Shown: positions 32,398 through 45,072 of the stretch, one piece after another
Numbering within the stretch: position 1 is the stretch's first letter
Layout: every line of letters begins with the position of its first letter
Assembly (NCBI GenBank): GCA_940337035.1
Contig: CALNHX010005825.1
Span: 1-64,000, forward strand
Reading direction: 5' to 3'
Length of the DNA stretch: 64,000 nucleotides
Source: Agriotes lineatus
Taxonomy: Eukaryota > Arthropoda > Insecta > Coleoptera > Elateridae
Position numbers and translations under genes: made by a program
The notes under the pieces: generated by a model
Seen by the model: only the letters and a program-made list of their open reading frames with translations
What the model was told of the DNA's origin: nothing
Database searches by the model: none

Positions 32398-34930
32398 AAT
32401 CTGGTGGATTGAGAGCACCATCTAGTGGCGATAGTTGGTAATTAGTGGTATAGTGGAAAATCTGGTAGAATGAGGTTTTTAATTTCAAGTGTAAATTAAA
32501 GCACCTCTATAATACGAGCATGCTTGTCAGTCATATTGAATCACATAACAAAAGCGGCAAATTCAAAAAATTAGTTACTTTTCAGAAAATGAAGATACGT
32601 TAATCTCTATACGTTTAATAGTACTAATTCGAGGCTGAACAACCGATCATGGTCGAAGATTTTGAAATCTGAAAAACAGAAAAGACCGTAAATAGTTCAT
32701 TCAAAAATGAATATAACCCACAACGAGTGAACTGTTTGACGTTGTAGGGTTATGTTTTGGTTGCATCATGGCCACCAACATGTAAACGCGAAAGTACTGT
32801 GATGCAAAGTGTTATGCAACTTGTGCGACATGCGTCTGCTTGTATTATAAAGAGCTCTAGTATAAATATATGTATGACAAATTTAAAAATGGGTATATAA
32901 TGGGACTATAAGTAGATTTATTTCAAAAGTTTTATAACAATTAAAAAAATTATCGAAAGGCCCTCTATTATCGAGCGACAAAACTAGATCTGCTATATTA
33001 TGTTAGGATGATTGCTGGTACGCGCTTAAATTCTAGCTGGACTTTTTTCAAATTGTTTATTAGAAAATCGGGAAAGCCCCTAGCATTTTGCTTAGCCCAA
33101 GGTTATAAAAGAAAGACCACAACAACGCTTTGACGTTAGATATCGATTTTGATATTTTTATTTAAATACATATTTTTGCTTGCAAGTACAAAAGGCGCGC
33201 TCCAACTTTGTATCCCGAATCCGGAGCAAGTTGAGCATTGTACCGCTAGATGCAAGCGCATAAAGCACCAGCCTCTACACCGCAAGGTAAAGTGAGGTTA
33301 TCGATAATACAATACATATTTTTGTATTTTTGTTATGGTTTGTTATTATTAATTTCTGTATTTTTTACATTGTTTTTCATTTTATTCAAATTCTATCAAT
33401 GTTTATGATACATTTACTATTTTGTAAAATAAAACAATATTTAAACAAAATATGTAGTTTATTTTACTTTACTTGGAAAAAAGTTAGTGGAATTCTGGTG
33501 GATTTTGTTCTCTCATTTAGTGGAATGCAATTTCCCAGTGTTGGCAACTCTGCTCGCGGCACGTTGGTGCTGGTGCGCGTCAAAACAAAACGATGGCCTT
33601 TAGACCTGTACCTGTTAAGCATTGTTCTGTGGTGTGTAGTGTGTAACTTGTTTAAGTTTTACATCCATATATATTGTTCTGTGATGCAGTCTTTGAACTA
33701 TTTAAGTTATTTATCTGAGTGCAGGTGCAAGTATTGAACAAATAATCGGTGTGACTGTTGCCTGTACCAACTATACAAATTGTGGTTTTTAACCTCAGGT
33801 AATTAATTTTTAAAACGGGGCGCAGTGTACACAAGTGTTTTCAACTGTGTAATGCGCGAGTGACCCCTAGGGTTAGTAATAATTCATTGCGTGGTACAAT
33901 TAACGTTTAAGTATAGAACGTTAGGTGATTTTAGCTACCGCGTTCAGTACAGTCGGACTATGTGAACTACAGGCAATCTACAAACAAAAACAAGATTCTA
34001 TGCCCAAAATAAGATACAAATGTCGAGAGATACTGTACAGACCACAAAGCAACCACGTACAGACTTCCAAAACCACTTTCTTGCTGTTTTTAAATTTGTC
34101 AAAAACTAGAATGGATATTAGCAATCGGCCAGTGGAAACCTCACAATTTATTATAAAGCAATTAATTTGTCTTTAAGAACAGTTACACAATTCGATCATG
34201 AAATAGTAAAGGATAATAAAATAGTAGTTTACGTAAAAGTCCGGAAAGAGCATCTTTACAGGATGCGCAGGCCGAAGAGCATTCCTGGATGAGTTACTTA
34301 TATTTTATAGGCACCTGTGTCTTTTTACTTTTGTTTAAGTAAATATTGAAACATTACAATAACAAACAAGCATTATACAGAGAGATCAAAAATAAACTCG
34401 ACGTGCGTGCGAGGCATTGAAAACAGTAACACTTGCCTGATTATTTGTTGACATAGAACTGTAATTTTTTTTAAGTTTAGTAACTATTTATGATACAAGT
34501 TGCTAAATTGAAGTGTTTTAAGGCACGTTTCCACGGGTCGATTGGAGTCAAACGATCATTGAATCGAAAGCAAATCGAACTCGAATGTGTAAACCAATTT
34601 TTGACTTGGTTGTTCGGTGGAGTTTTCGATTCAATCAAAGTAGAAACACACTCTACTTTTGTCGTACCACTTTGGCGAAAGTACGTCGATTACCTAACCA
34701 TAATTGAATGTGTAAACAACTTGGATCAAGTTTTTTACAAATTATAGCGGCAAGAATCAACTAGTCCATGTAGATGCCACCTAGTGCTGTGTGATGAAAA
34801 ACACGCGTTGATTTCTTTCATTTAATAGAATTTTATTAACGAAAAAAAGCACTTAACATGGCTTAAAAATGGACAGATGCCGATATGAATAAATTCTTAG
34901 AAGTTCTCTGAATGTAATTTTTTGGCAGTC
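32398..34930. other. No gene recognised
   Basis: 2.5 kb with no convincing coding region. Small features: a hairpin ATAACCCACAACG...CGTTGTAGGGTTAT (32712-32756) and a CTCGCGGCACGTTGG GC-richer patch near 33555. An 85-codon frame (34490-34747) has no known domain. A loose inverted pair (TTCCACGGGTCGATTGGAGT, 34529, and a CGACTTCAATCGACTC segment, 35438) may mark an old element of about 0.95 kb. Confidence 0.4.
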
Positions 34931-34934
34931 GTGT

Positions 34935-35170
34935 ATTATATGTATTATCGGACTTTTTCCACTGTCTAGGGTGTATATCACACGACGTTCCTAGATAGTC
35001 GTGAAGACTGATATTGTACGAGTCTCCGTATAAAGACGTGCAATATCAGTCCTTCTCAGGACTAACTAGGAACACCTGAAGACGAGAGTAGATCAAAACT
35101 CCCGAAACGTCGTGTGATATGCATATACATAGATACATAGACAGTGGAAAAAGTCCGATAAAACATATCA
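34935..35170. mobile_element. Foldback MITE
   Basis: The inverted arms ATCGGACTTTTTCCACTGTC and GACAGTGGAAAAAGTCCGAT continue into TATCACACGACGTT and AACGTCGTGTGATA, with a central GACTGATATTG...CAATATCAGTC. Almost the whole 235 bases can fold. Noncoding. Confidence 0.75.
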
Positions 35171-35769
35171 TAAATTCTTAGAAATTGTCCATTCTCAGGT
35201 GATTTCGATAGTTCTCTGGATCTTCTAGAACTATAACTCTTTCAGAAACTAATTTGATGCACCAAGAGCATCTCTTCTCAAAATCCACTTTCTTAATATT
35301 TTCTCTCGGACTGCACAACATACTATTTGCACTCCCACATTTATTATTTTACTTATAAATTTTAACTATCGTTTCAATGCGATTGCCTGATATAAACCTT
35401 TCTTTATGTTCGACCTACTTGAACGACCCAAGCCGTTCGACTTCAATCGACTCGAAGTCATCGTTGGTAAAAATTACATAAAAGTAAACAAACATGACTG
35501 GTTATCAACGACGCCCAAAAATAACATAACTGAACACAGCTACTGCCTGGGAACTATGCGCTAATGCTAATGGCATCGCAGTGTTGTCAGATGGGAGGGT
35601 AAATCCTATTTTGGAGAGATTTGAATTTGGATGGTAATTTAGTTCAGTTTATAGTTGCTTAATTTTTGGATTAGTTTTTTAGCAAAATGATTAAAAATAA
35701 ATTTTGCCAACAGAAATAAATACTAAAACGTCACTCATTAATGTCACATAATATTACCTGTCAAGATTA

Positions 35770-36446
35770 TGGAATTGCAGGAACGAATTGTTGTAGTAAA
35801 GTGGTTCTACCGATACAAAATTAACCAAACAGATAATATGGCTACAATACTTGTACAACAGAAGTGGTTGCAAGTTTGTGTATGGAAGACAAGCACCAAG
35901 TAAGAATTCGATTTTGAAATTAATGAACCAATTTGAAAGAACTGGTGAAGTGATGAATCAGTGAAAGAGGAATAGTGGCCAGAGAAGATCAGTGCGAACG
36001 TTTAAAAAGGCGGCAGAGATCCACCAACATCTGCTAGATGAATCCACAACGTCTCAACAGCGATTAGTTGGCCAGCTCTAAATTTCTAAAGGTTCGGTAT
36101 TTTGGCTAATTAAAGACATCGGTTTAAAATGTTATAGACGTCGGCTAATTTATGCCTTAAATGAAGATGATCCTGACCAAAAGCTCGAATTGTGTAACAC
36201 TTTCTTGGACATGGTAGCAGACCATACGAACATGGTCAGTTGTTGGATCGCATTTTATGGACAGATTAAGCAACCTTAAAGGGATGGTAAATAGGCACAA
36301 TTGTGTTTATTACTCAGACGATAATGAACACTCTACCATTGAGAGAAACTTTCGCTCACCTGGTATTAACGTTTGGGCAGGTATTTTTAGACGAGGGACA
36401 TTATATAATGCCATTTTGTGTAAATATTCTGGCGTTGAGAGCAAAA
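35770..36446 (+). pseudogene. Tc1/mariner-type transposase, degraded and 3' truncated
   Basis: Pieces in several frames read as an N-terminal helix-turn-helix (IVVVKWFYR, then YGRQAPSKNSILKLMNQFERTGEV), a second HTH (SQQRLVGQL-ISKGSVFWLIKDIGLKCYRR) and the start of the DDE domain (ILWTD- equivalent followed by GMVNRHNCVYYSDDNEH and FRSPGINVWAGIFRRG). The remaining catalytic part is missing after about 36446. Stops and frameshifts are frequent. Confidence 0.75.
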
Positions 36447-37604
36447 GTTTGGGTCATATTTGAACTATTCTCGTACAATAAAGTTGTTTTAACCGATATA
36501 ATTAACATTGATACCAATATAAAGCAAATTTTACAAGTAACTAGTATCTTAAAATCAGTTTAAAATTCTTTAGTGATTTGTACGTTAACTACTTAAGTAT
36601 GGTGGTATGTTCAACCCCCAATCTTGCAATCCTAGGAGGCTAATGGTAATGAGTAATGACAAACTTTAATGAAACATCAATTAGTCGTAGGTATTTACTA
36701 CTACATCTGCTTTTTTTTGCAGCTCTTGGAAGTATTTCGAGTGTCCTGCTGTGGTGGGAAGCATTATCAATAGGATAAGTTCAGCAAAGTTCTTTTGCAA
36801 TGGACCGTGAAATGGAATTATGCAGTGGAGGTCGTGAGTCAACAAGAGATTACAAGGTAGATCACTAATGCGATGGATTGATAACATTCAGTGCTTGCTG
36901 GTCGAGACTGTATGAGAACTGCACATCAGAGAAGTATATGGAAATACTTGGGGAAGGCCAACTTCTTGCAGTGGCCAGACACATGCTGATATGATGATGA
37001 TAATCGACATGTTCATCCACACCTGAATTATTGGTTTGCTTGCAGTGATCCAGCTCTTGTCCAGGTAGTGCATTTTTTTCCTTTTAACTTTTGCGATTAT
37101 CTCATTTTTTTCCTTTAATATAATTAATCAAAAGAGGATTTCTTTTAACAATTTATACACCATCGTTGCCTTGAAATTCATAAAAAGTTTTTTTGGTTGT
37201 TAGGAAAACCATGGTTTCATAGAAAAATTTGATATATTGATCCAGGGGCCTAAGATATAACTTTACTTAACTTAGTACCTAACTACTGGTAATTCTTTTA
37301 AATTTCTGTATACTGTATCATTTAAAATTTTAAAAAGGTATCATAACGTACATTAACATTTGTTTTACTAAAAACAATATTCCAGTCAAAAGTTTGTGAT
37401 GTTTCGATTGATTGAGTTGAAGTTATGGCAAAGTTTGGATTTTATATTTACATAACTCGAATCAATTAACGTTAACCCTCAGAGGCAATGATCGGTAATA
37501 CATATTTAAATCAAAAACAGCACTGTTTCGAAATTTAATAAAAATATGGTCTACACAAGTAGAGGCTGTTTTGGTTATAGAGCAGTCAAATAAGCTATTT
37601 ATTT
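36447..37604. other. No gene recognised
   Basis: AT-rich, with only short open frames (for example 36681-36887 minus). No repeat structure noticed. Confidence 0.4.
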
Positions 37605-38245
37605 GACAAAAACACTACCTGAAAAGTGAAAATACATTTTTATAGAAAAAAATCCCGTAGAATTCAATAAACTACAATGCAACAGCTGAATCAGTGGAGA
37701 AGTAATTCAAAACGGCTGTCAAAGTAATGAAAAAACAGTTTTTTGCATATAAAAAAAGCAAGAAAGCAATGAAAAAATTAAAAAATGGGCTTGCGTAGCT
37801 TAAAAAAACAAATAAAACAAGCTTTCAATGGTCAAAATTGATTAATTAGATAAAAGTTATCGCCAAAAAACCGCTAAAAATGGCCAATTCTTCAATTGTT
37901 TTTAACTTATAAAAATATTTGTTAACGTTGAAATTTTCTGAAAACACTACTCGGTGAGCAGACTACTTCCTTTTTTGAAATTTGCAAAAATGTTGATAAT
38001 TTTTTGCATAAATAATTTTTTTCGAAGAAATTGATTTGATCAGGTTGCAGCAATCAGCTGGGCTTATTTTTTTTCTTAATAGCTGAACTACCACACACAA
38101 TATGAGCACGATTTTTTTCACTTACAAATATGTGCAAATTCAATTTGAAAAGTGATCTTTTTTATGTGCATAAAATGTTGAATATTTTTGTCAATTTTAG
38201 TTGTACTGAAATTACATCAGCACCATTCGATAGATGCCAATTTTC
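37605..38245 (+). repeat. Repeat, inverted partner of 41755-42650
   Basis: AAATCCCGTAGAATTCAATAAACTAC, CAGCTGAATCAGTGGAGAA and CATTCGATAGATGCCAATTT all occur inverted, in reverse order, in 41755-42650. The right-hand copy is about 250 bases longer because of a TCTG microsatellite region. The family is unknown. Confidence 0.78.
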
Positions 38246-38345
38246 TATGAATTTAAAATGCGCTTTTGTTTATTTTAACAACGAATTACACTTAACCTCA
38301 GATTAGTGGTTTTAATAAAACTGACTGTTAGTGTAATTATATATA

Positions 38346-39501
38346 CAGTGTGATCAGAATAATGGGTAACAAAGGGCCAACTTTTTTATTTTCCATTTAT
38401 TAGAAAATATTGTTCTTATTAAAAATCCTTGCATTTTCTAAAACTTAAAATAAACTTGCCAAAATTTAATTATCTACTTTTGTATATGGGGAGGTTCAAA
38501 AATATGAAAATGACTTAAGAATAAAGCATCCTTATTTTTTAAATACACAAATATGTAATTTGGAGTAGTTGCTTCGAATTGAGAGAAAGTGTAAAATACG
38601 AAGGCACAGCCACCTACTCCAAGCAATAATTTTCTTTCTTTTTCATTTTTTTACCACACTTCAGATTAACTTATCAGATATGGTAAGGATCTACTGTCAA
38701 ACATCAGTGTCGCTTACTTAGCAACAAGAAAATTTATCGAAATTAGTGATAATAAATCTATATTTTTCTCCAAAGTAAAAAACACAAATATCTTCCAAAA
38801 AGTTTAAAAACAAATGATCAAAACATCAACAAGAATTTAAACAATTTTAATTTTTACTTATAAATGGTATAGTTAACAAATATTTAAAAGGGAGGTGCCT
38901 ACATATTAAGACTGAAGTTAAGTTGTTGGTTTTCTTTTTTATTATTATTTTGTATGTCTGATGTTTTGATCATCTGGTATTACATTTTTTTGAAAATACT
39001 TTTTTCAAGTTGGACACAAAAATATTTATTTTTAACACTAATTTCAATTCACTTAATTTTCTGGTTGCTAGGTGAGCGAAACTTAAAGTTAACAGTACAT
39101 CCTTATCGTATCTGATAATAAATTAAATTTAAGATATCTTTTTTCCTTAATACACAGGGTGGTACGAACAAAATAAGAAAATCCAGCAAAATGTTTTTTC
39201 CGAAGTAGGTAGCTGTGACTTCATACATAAATATTATATATTATATATATTTTATACCTTGCTTTAATATTAAGCAACTTTTTCAAATTTAATTTTTGTG
39301 TATTTTAAAAAATACGGGTATTGAATTCGTGAGCCATTTTCATATTTTTGCACCTCCTTCGTGTGCGAAATGAGATATTTAAATTTTGGCGAGTGCATTT
39401 TGAGTTTTAAAAGATGCAGAGACTTTTATCACAAACAAAATGTTCTAATAAATGAATGATTTAAAAGTTGCCCTTTGTTACCATTTATTCTGACCATGCT
39501 G
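38346..39501. mobile_element. 1.16 kb long-TIR element with TA target
   Basis: The ends CAGTGTGATCAGAATAA and TTATTCTGACCATGCTG are inverted, flanked by TA (38344-38345, 39502-39503), and the inverted region extends about 200 bases with GGTAACAAAGGGC, GGGAGGTTCAAAAATATGAA and similar modules shared with 28909-29635. TA target and CAG start fit the Tc1/mariner superfamily. No transposase inside. Confidence 0.78.
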
Positions 39502-39825
39502 TATATCACAGAAAGACAGATGTTTTTCGTTAATGCAAATATCCTTTATAATTTAATTGATTCTTTAATATACAGAGAGATTTTCTTTACTACGAACACA
39601 ACGTTAGGCCGATTAGAAATGCCGAAAATTTGACGTTGACAGTTTGCTAATTTTGACAATAGATAATATCTGCCATCGTTTTTTTTTTTAAATGGGGAAC
39701 TACGATTTAACAGAAAATTGCAAGTTGTAATATCACAGATTAAATACCTAATGGACTCAGAAGCGACATTCACGGCGGCGCCGAGTAGCCAATTTCATCT
39801 ATGGCGGCCATATTGAAAGAGAGTA

Positions 39826-39955
39826 GACCAATAATAATATGTTGGTGGCACTATAAGTCTATGTCAAATTCGAGTTTATCAGGTTAGGTTTTGTATCAGT
39901 TTGACATAGACTGATGCAAAACCTAACCTGCTAACCTCGAATTTGACATAGAGCA
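39826..39955. repeat. Palindromic element (AACCTAACCTGCTAACC family), copy 1
   Basis: TCTATGTCAAATTCGAG...AGGTTAGGTTTTG pairs with CAAAACCTAACCTGCTAACC...TCGAATTTGACATAGA. Outer AATAATATGTTGGTGGCACT recurs inverted beside copy 2 (45073-45171), and the core recurs in 50066-50261. Confidence 0.75.
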
Positions 39956-40111
39956 ACAGCAAAAAGGCCAAATCTGCATAAGTATCCTCGTTCTCAAGAT
40001 ACTCAAACAACACGAGCCACTAAAGAGCATGGCCATGGCGCAGGTTTTGCTCGAGTTCACAAGGTGCAAGGCACATTAAGCCAGAGAATGCTAGGTGTTC
40101 ATCTACAAATA

Positions 40112-41387
40112 CGAGGGCCACTAGAAAAGAAATCTACCTAGCCATGAAACAAAAGACATATGATTTTTTTGATATTTTTATTTTTCAACATAATCCCCCC
40201 TTACACCAACGCACTTACCCCATTTGTTCTCCAATGAACTTATATCAATGTAAAAAAAGAATTCCTCTTGATTGTCGAAAAAGTGGTCTACGACTTCTTT
40301 TAGGACCTCATCAGAGTCAAAACGGCGCCCTGGAAGGTTTTTCTTTAGTAGTCTAAAGAGGTAAAAGTCAGATGGAGCCAGGTCCGGACTATAGGGAGGA
40401 TGATCTATCTCTACAAAGCTGCATTCCTGCATAATTGGTCGGACTTTGGCAGCCTTATGCACAGTTGCATTGTCATGCAGCAGAAACACTTCTCGATTGG
40501 AAAAATTGGGTCGTTTCTGATCAATTGCTTTACGCAGATTTTTCAAAGTGTTAGCGTAGACATCTGCATTTATTGTGGTCCCTTTTGGCATATATTCGAT
40601 GAGAAGAATGCCCCTCACATCCCAGAAAACTGTTGCCATCAGTTTCCCAGCAGATGGTTGCGTCATTGCTTTTTTTGGAAGTGGATACCCTTTATGAACC
40701 CATTGCTTCGATTCTGATTTTGTTTCGGGGTCCTGATGCACCCAAGTCTCGTCGCCCGTTACAATTTGTGATAAAAAGTCACAATTCTGGTCCAAAGCTT
40801 TCAAATGACGTTGTTAAATTTCCATCCTATGCAATTTTTGTTCAGGTGTCAATAATGGTGGAACCCACCTGGCTGACACCTTACTCATATTTAAATTGTC
40901 ATGTAAGATGGTTATTACGCTAGGTTCAGATATTCCCAACGTCATACTAATGGTAGAAACTTTCACACGACGATCCTCGAGCACCAGGGCTTCAACTTTT
41001 CCCGTAATTTCCTCACTCGTGGCCGTTTTTGGTCTTCCACTTTTGGGATCGTCTTCGATAAATTTACGTCCCCACCGAAACTATTTAGACCACAATTTTA
41101 CAACATAATACGATGGTGCATCATGTCCATACACGGCGACCATTCTTTCAAGAATGGTTTTTGAGTGGTGGCCCTCTTTTGTAAGAAATTTAATGACGCT
41201 GCGATATTCTAATTTCAAGTCACTCATTTTCCCTCACAAAACACCTTATAAAAATCAAACTAATTATCACAAGTAAAGCAAATTTTCCCCGTAAGGTTAG
41301 ATTACACGCCACTATTTGACAAATAAAGCTTGATCGTGTCAATTGTTTTTTTCATGGCCAGGTAGATAACATTGCTAGTGGCCCTCG
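40112..41387 (-). mobile_element. mariner element, near full length
   Basis: Imperfect TIRs (CGAGGGCCACTAG at 40112, inverted at 41375-41387, similarity continuing about 50 bases through ATCTACCTAGCCATG) are flanked by TA (40110-40111, 41388-41389). At 1276 bases it has the length of a complete mariner. Confidence 0.93.
40178..41227 (-). pseudogene. mariner transposase (DD34D), two stops
   Basis: It starts at ATG 41227 with an HTH region (MSDLKLEYRSVIKFLTKEG) and a second HTH about 41000-40900. A TAG near 41087 and a TAA near 40816 interrupt it; from 40804 to 40178 it is open. The catalytic motifs VTGDETW, LLHDNA and YSPDLAPSDFYLF are present with 34 residues between the second and third aspartates, the mariner signature. 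It encodes the cut-and-paste enzyme that would act on the TIRs at 40112 and 41387. This copy is inactive. Confidence 0.93.
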
Positions 41388-41754
41388 TACTACGCGGTCT
41401 AAGCCAAAATTCTATGTTAAGAAGAATTTTTAAAATCAATATAAAAATTTTAAAAAGGAAGGATATTCTGAGTACATTGTGCATTCCAAGTAAACGCCGA
41501 GTGAAAAGGCCTACTTGGAGTTTTTCCTACCACGCTTACCGCTACGTGCCAGGCCACCGCTATGAACGGAACATGCATTTTGAAATTCGGAATAAATAAT
41601 ACACAGTCAATAATTGCAAAATCATTTTTGTATTAAACTATAAGTTTTCAGCTAGTGTGTGCAAATTTTAGCCCTTAATATTAATAAATGAATGTGCAGC
41701 GATTTTTTTGAAAAAAAATATCACGGCTGCTATGGGTCGTACAGTAATCTTTTT

Positions 41755-42650
41755 TTAAATTTGTAGGAAATTGGCAGCTATCGAATGGTTCTTATGTAAT
41801 ATCAGTACTGTTTTTTGAAAATTTCAACGTTATATAATTTTAACTTCCTTTTACGATAAAGGTAATATTGGATTCACCCCAAAAATTCGAAATTGAGTTT
41901 TCAACAGATCTTCACGTTTTAGGGTCCCCTGAACCCAAAAAACAAGTTTTTGTTCATTGGTCTGTCTGTCTGTCTGTCTGTCTGTCTGTGTGTCTGTCTG
42001 TGAACAAAATATCTCAAAAACGAAAAGAGGTATGGCGTTGAAACTTCATATATAAGTTGTGTGTACTATGTAGATGCGACAGCAAGCTTTATAAGAAAAT
42101 CGCATAACCGGAAGTATGGTGTTTACTCTTTTTTTCAAACTTTACCTTTTGTGTATTGATATGAGATAGGTGACTTTTCAGTTGAATACCTCTAAAACGG
42201 GCTTCTTTTTTTTTTCCTATTTTTTTTTTATTAACCCCTATTTTAAATAGAACATCCAGTATATTATAACATTTTTGAATTCAGCTTGAAAGTTTAGAGA
42301 AAACTTGTCTCTTGAACTAATGCTCTATTTTGTACGGTTTCTGTAGAATTTGTAATATTTTAAATTTTTTAACAAATGCTTAAAAATAAAAAATCAAATT
42401 TTTGGCTAATTATAGGATCACTGTAAAAGGAAGTTGTGTGCGTGTATCACACCAGAATTTTGTTTTTATATGCAAAACACCGTTTTGCATTACTTTGACC
42501 GCCATTTTGAATTATTTCCCCACTGATTCAGCTGTTACATTGTAGTCCATTGAATTCTACGGGATTTTTTCTATAAAAATTCATTTTCACTTTTCAGGTA
42601 GTATTTTTGTCAAAAAAACAAGGTATTTTCGACAATTTGACTGGACTATT
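41755..42650 (-). repeat. Repeat, inverted partner of 37605-38245, with TCTG microsatellite
   Basis: See 37605-38245. It contains (TCTG)n at 41961-42001 followed by a TCTCAAAAACG motif. No coding region. Confidence 0.78.
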
Positions 42651-43652
42651 ATCCTAGTTGCATCATTAATGAGTGAAATAAAACTATTATTATTCATCAG
42701 ACTAATATATTTTGTGCATCTGGCATGCTTTTTAAAATGTCTGAATAACTGAAAACAATCCATAATATTGGAAACAAAACAAACAACGCCTCCTGTGGGG
42801 TATTTATCGATACTTCACTTAATACAATATTACTAGGGTTTTATCGCAATATTATTTATTTCTGCGAAAAATTAATTGATATTCTTTTTCATGCTTCTAA
42901 TGTTTGCATCAATAAACGAAATATATTTCGTTCCTTCAGGAGGGGAGAAAAATCGTTATTCAAGCTACTATAAATTAAACATTGCTCTTCATTAGTTTCC
43001 ATTAAAATAAAAAAATAAAGTTTTAATCTTCAACATTTTACTAATACAGTAGACGTTGCTTAATGTGGTCACTTTGGGACTTGGCAAAAGTGATGACAAT
43101 AACCGAAATTAACAAAAATTATCTTTCCTAGAACGATTTCTTTTCTAATTAATTAATATAGAGGTACACTACATTACATTAAAGACTTAGACAACTTATT
43201 AGAACTGAAAGTAGGGAAACAAAATACAATCCAAATATCACTCACTGTTCTTATGCTTAATTGGGCCTATTGTAACTTTGATAGGTCTGACAAAAAACTG
43301 ATCCTGTGATGTGACACCTCTCTCCATTGTTTCTTCTGGCGTAGAACTTGCTGTCGCGCAACCAAACATATTTGAAGTCCTTCTTGAATGCTTCCTTCAG
43401 TCGTGCCAGGAATACGTTATTGTCCGGGAGACAAATGTTCACTTAGGTACACTTTGTTCTGAGGGAAGGTACAGTTCACTTTGTCAGCAGTCAGGGTTTT
43501 ATAGTTTACCGTGGTTAAAGAAATCAGCTGTTTACTTTTAGCCCATGTGCTAAAAGTGAAGTGAGGTTATAAAACTACAATTTCGAACTGGAAATGAAGT
43601 TGTAAAGTTATTGCTTCTTGCGTTACAGATAAAGTGTTTTTGAAATAATTAA
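42651..43652. other. Mostly unassigned; pogo-like end and possible FP-domain fragment
   Basis: CAGTAGACGTTGCTTAATGTGG at 43047 resembles a pogo/Tigger terminus. A minus-strand frame at 43257-43442 (VFLARLKEAFKKDFKYVWLR then KFYARRNNGE) resembles the baculovirus-FP-like domain found in some LINE first ORFs. Neither could be extended, so both are tentative. Confidence 0.35.
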
Positions 43653-44191
43653 TAAATAAAAAAATAAAACCATCTTCGGAAACAAAGAAATAAGTAGGAA
43701 GATTAAATTAATGATTCATAACACTATAACAAACCCTATAATGCTATACTCCAGCGAGACCTGGACTACCCAGCATAAACACAAATCCAAGCTAACAGCT
43801 ATGGAAATGAGGGTACTAAGGAAAATGGTCAACAAAACTAGAATGGACCGGATAAGAAACGATGACATCAGAACCCAGCTACAACAAGAAGCAGTATGCA
43901 GGAAAATAGAGAATAAACAGATGGAATGGTATGGTCATCTTATGCGAATGAAACCAGCCAGGCTGCCTAAGAAAATTATGGAGGCTAAGCAATACAGAAA
44001 GAAGAAGAGGGAAGACCAAGAACAACATGGCTAAATCAAATTATCAATATTGGACAATCTAGGGGAAAAACGATAAAGGAAATGAGAGAAGAGGCCAGGG
44101 ACCGGAAAAAATGGAGGAAATGGATTCAAGAAACAGAAGATCACAACCCGACACCCGTTTAGGGTACCAGGGCGAGGGAGAAGAAGAAGAA
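43653..44191 (+). mobile_element. RTE-type LINE 3' end with target duplication
   Basis: A 5'-truncated LINE lies between 11-bp direct repeats GAAATAATTAA (43642-43652 and 44192-44202). It encodes the RT tail: PIMLYSSETWTT, KSKLTAMEMRVLRKM, DRIRNDDIRTQLQQE, KQMEWYGHLMRMKPARLPKK, then, after one frameshift near 44010, RPRTTWLNQI and MREEARDRKKWRKWIQE to a stop at 44160-44162. It ends in a GAA microsatellite rather than poly(A), typical of RTE-like elements. Confidence 0.9.
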
Positions 44192-44396
44192 GAAATAATT
44201 AAAGCGTTATGTAATGAATCCAGTCAGATGTGGAGTATTAATAATTACGTTTCGTAACTGACCTTGACTACTGTAATTTGCAAACATTCGCCCGCGCAGC
44301 ATGGCCTACTGTTTATTATGACATAAATTAGAAGTGTCGTAGATGCAAACCTTTGTTAAATCGATATTTACAGATTAATAACAGTAAATTTAAGGT

Positions 44397-44544
44397 CGTA
44401 GAAAAAATATTGTGTGCAACGCGTGCTAAAAGTCGTTTATGCACGAGACATGTTATGAAACTCAGCCTTCGGCTTCGTTTTATAATTTTCATGTCTCGTG
44501 CATAAACGTAAACTTTTAGCACTTGTTGCATAAATAGCTATTAT
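44397..44544 (+). repeat. Hairpin element, best-defined copy (148 bp)
   Basis: It starts CGTAGAAAAAATATTGTGTG and ends CACTTGTTGCATAAATAGC plus TATTAT, flanked by a 10-bp direct repeat AATTTAAGGT (44387-44396, 44545-44554). The arms GTGCTAAAAGT...GTTTATGCACGAGACATG pair with CATGTCTCGTGCATAAAC...ACTTTTAGCAC around the centre TCAGCCTTCGGCTTC. Used here as the family reference. Confidence 0.78.
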
Positions 44545-45072
44545 AATTTAAGGTTTTGAATTATAAATAGAAGCAAATTCTCTCTTTGGAAAGTCTTGAT
44601 GCTGCCGATATGTTTTTTAGATGGATTAAATTGCCTACTCCTTTATTTTGATACCTTCTACGGCATTTAAAAGTATTCTGTTTTTTTTTTCTGATATTGA
44701 TGTGTATTTTTAGTAACTTTAGAATAAGTTTTGTTGATTGTGGTCTTAATATTTTCGCCAATGTGCTTTTATCAACTGCACTTCTTTAGATGGTTGCACA
44801 GCTGAGTTCCGATAAGTTTATTTCCATAGCCTCAATTTAAGCTGATTATTACACACAACTGTCACATATCATCCTATGAGAACCATGCATTTTTGAAAAT
44901 CGACCAATCCCAAACTGTTTACCTGATAAGTTCTTACATATATTACAGACCAATCCAATTTGATTATTTTTAATCACGTGAGTCAGTTTGACAAATCAGA
45001 TCACACTTGAAGTGAAAACGACCATAGGGTGATTTTCAATCACCATAGAAACTACCTAATTAAAATTCAGTA

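Noticed and set aside
33520..34180. GC-richer patch as a host promoter or first exon
   Set aside because: No consistent open frame, start context or splice donor could be supported.
40144..41108. Plus-strand frames across the mariner
   Set aside because: Antisense to the DD34D transposase, which explains the region.
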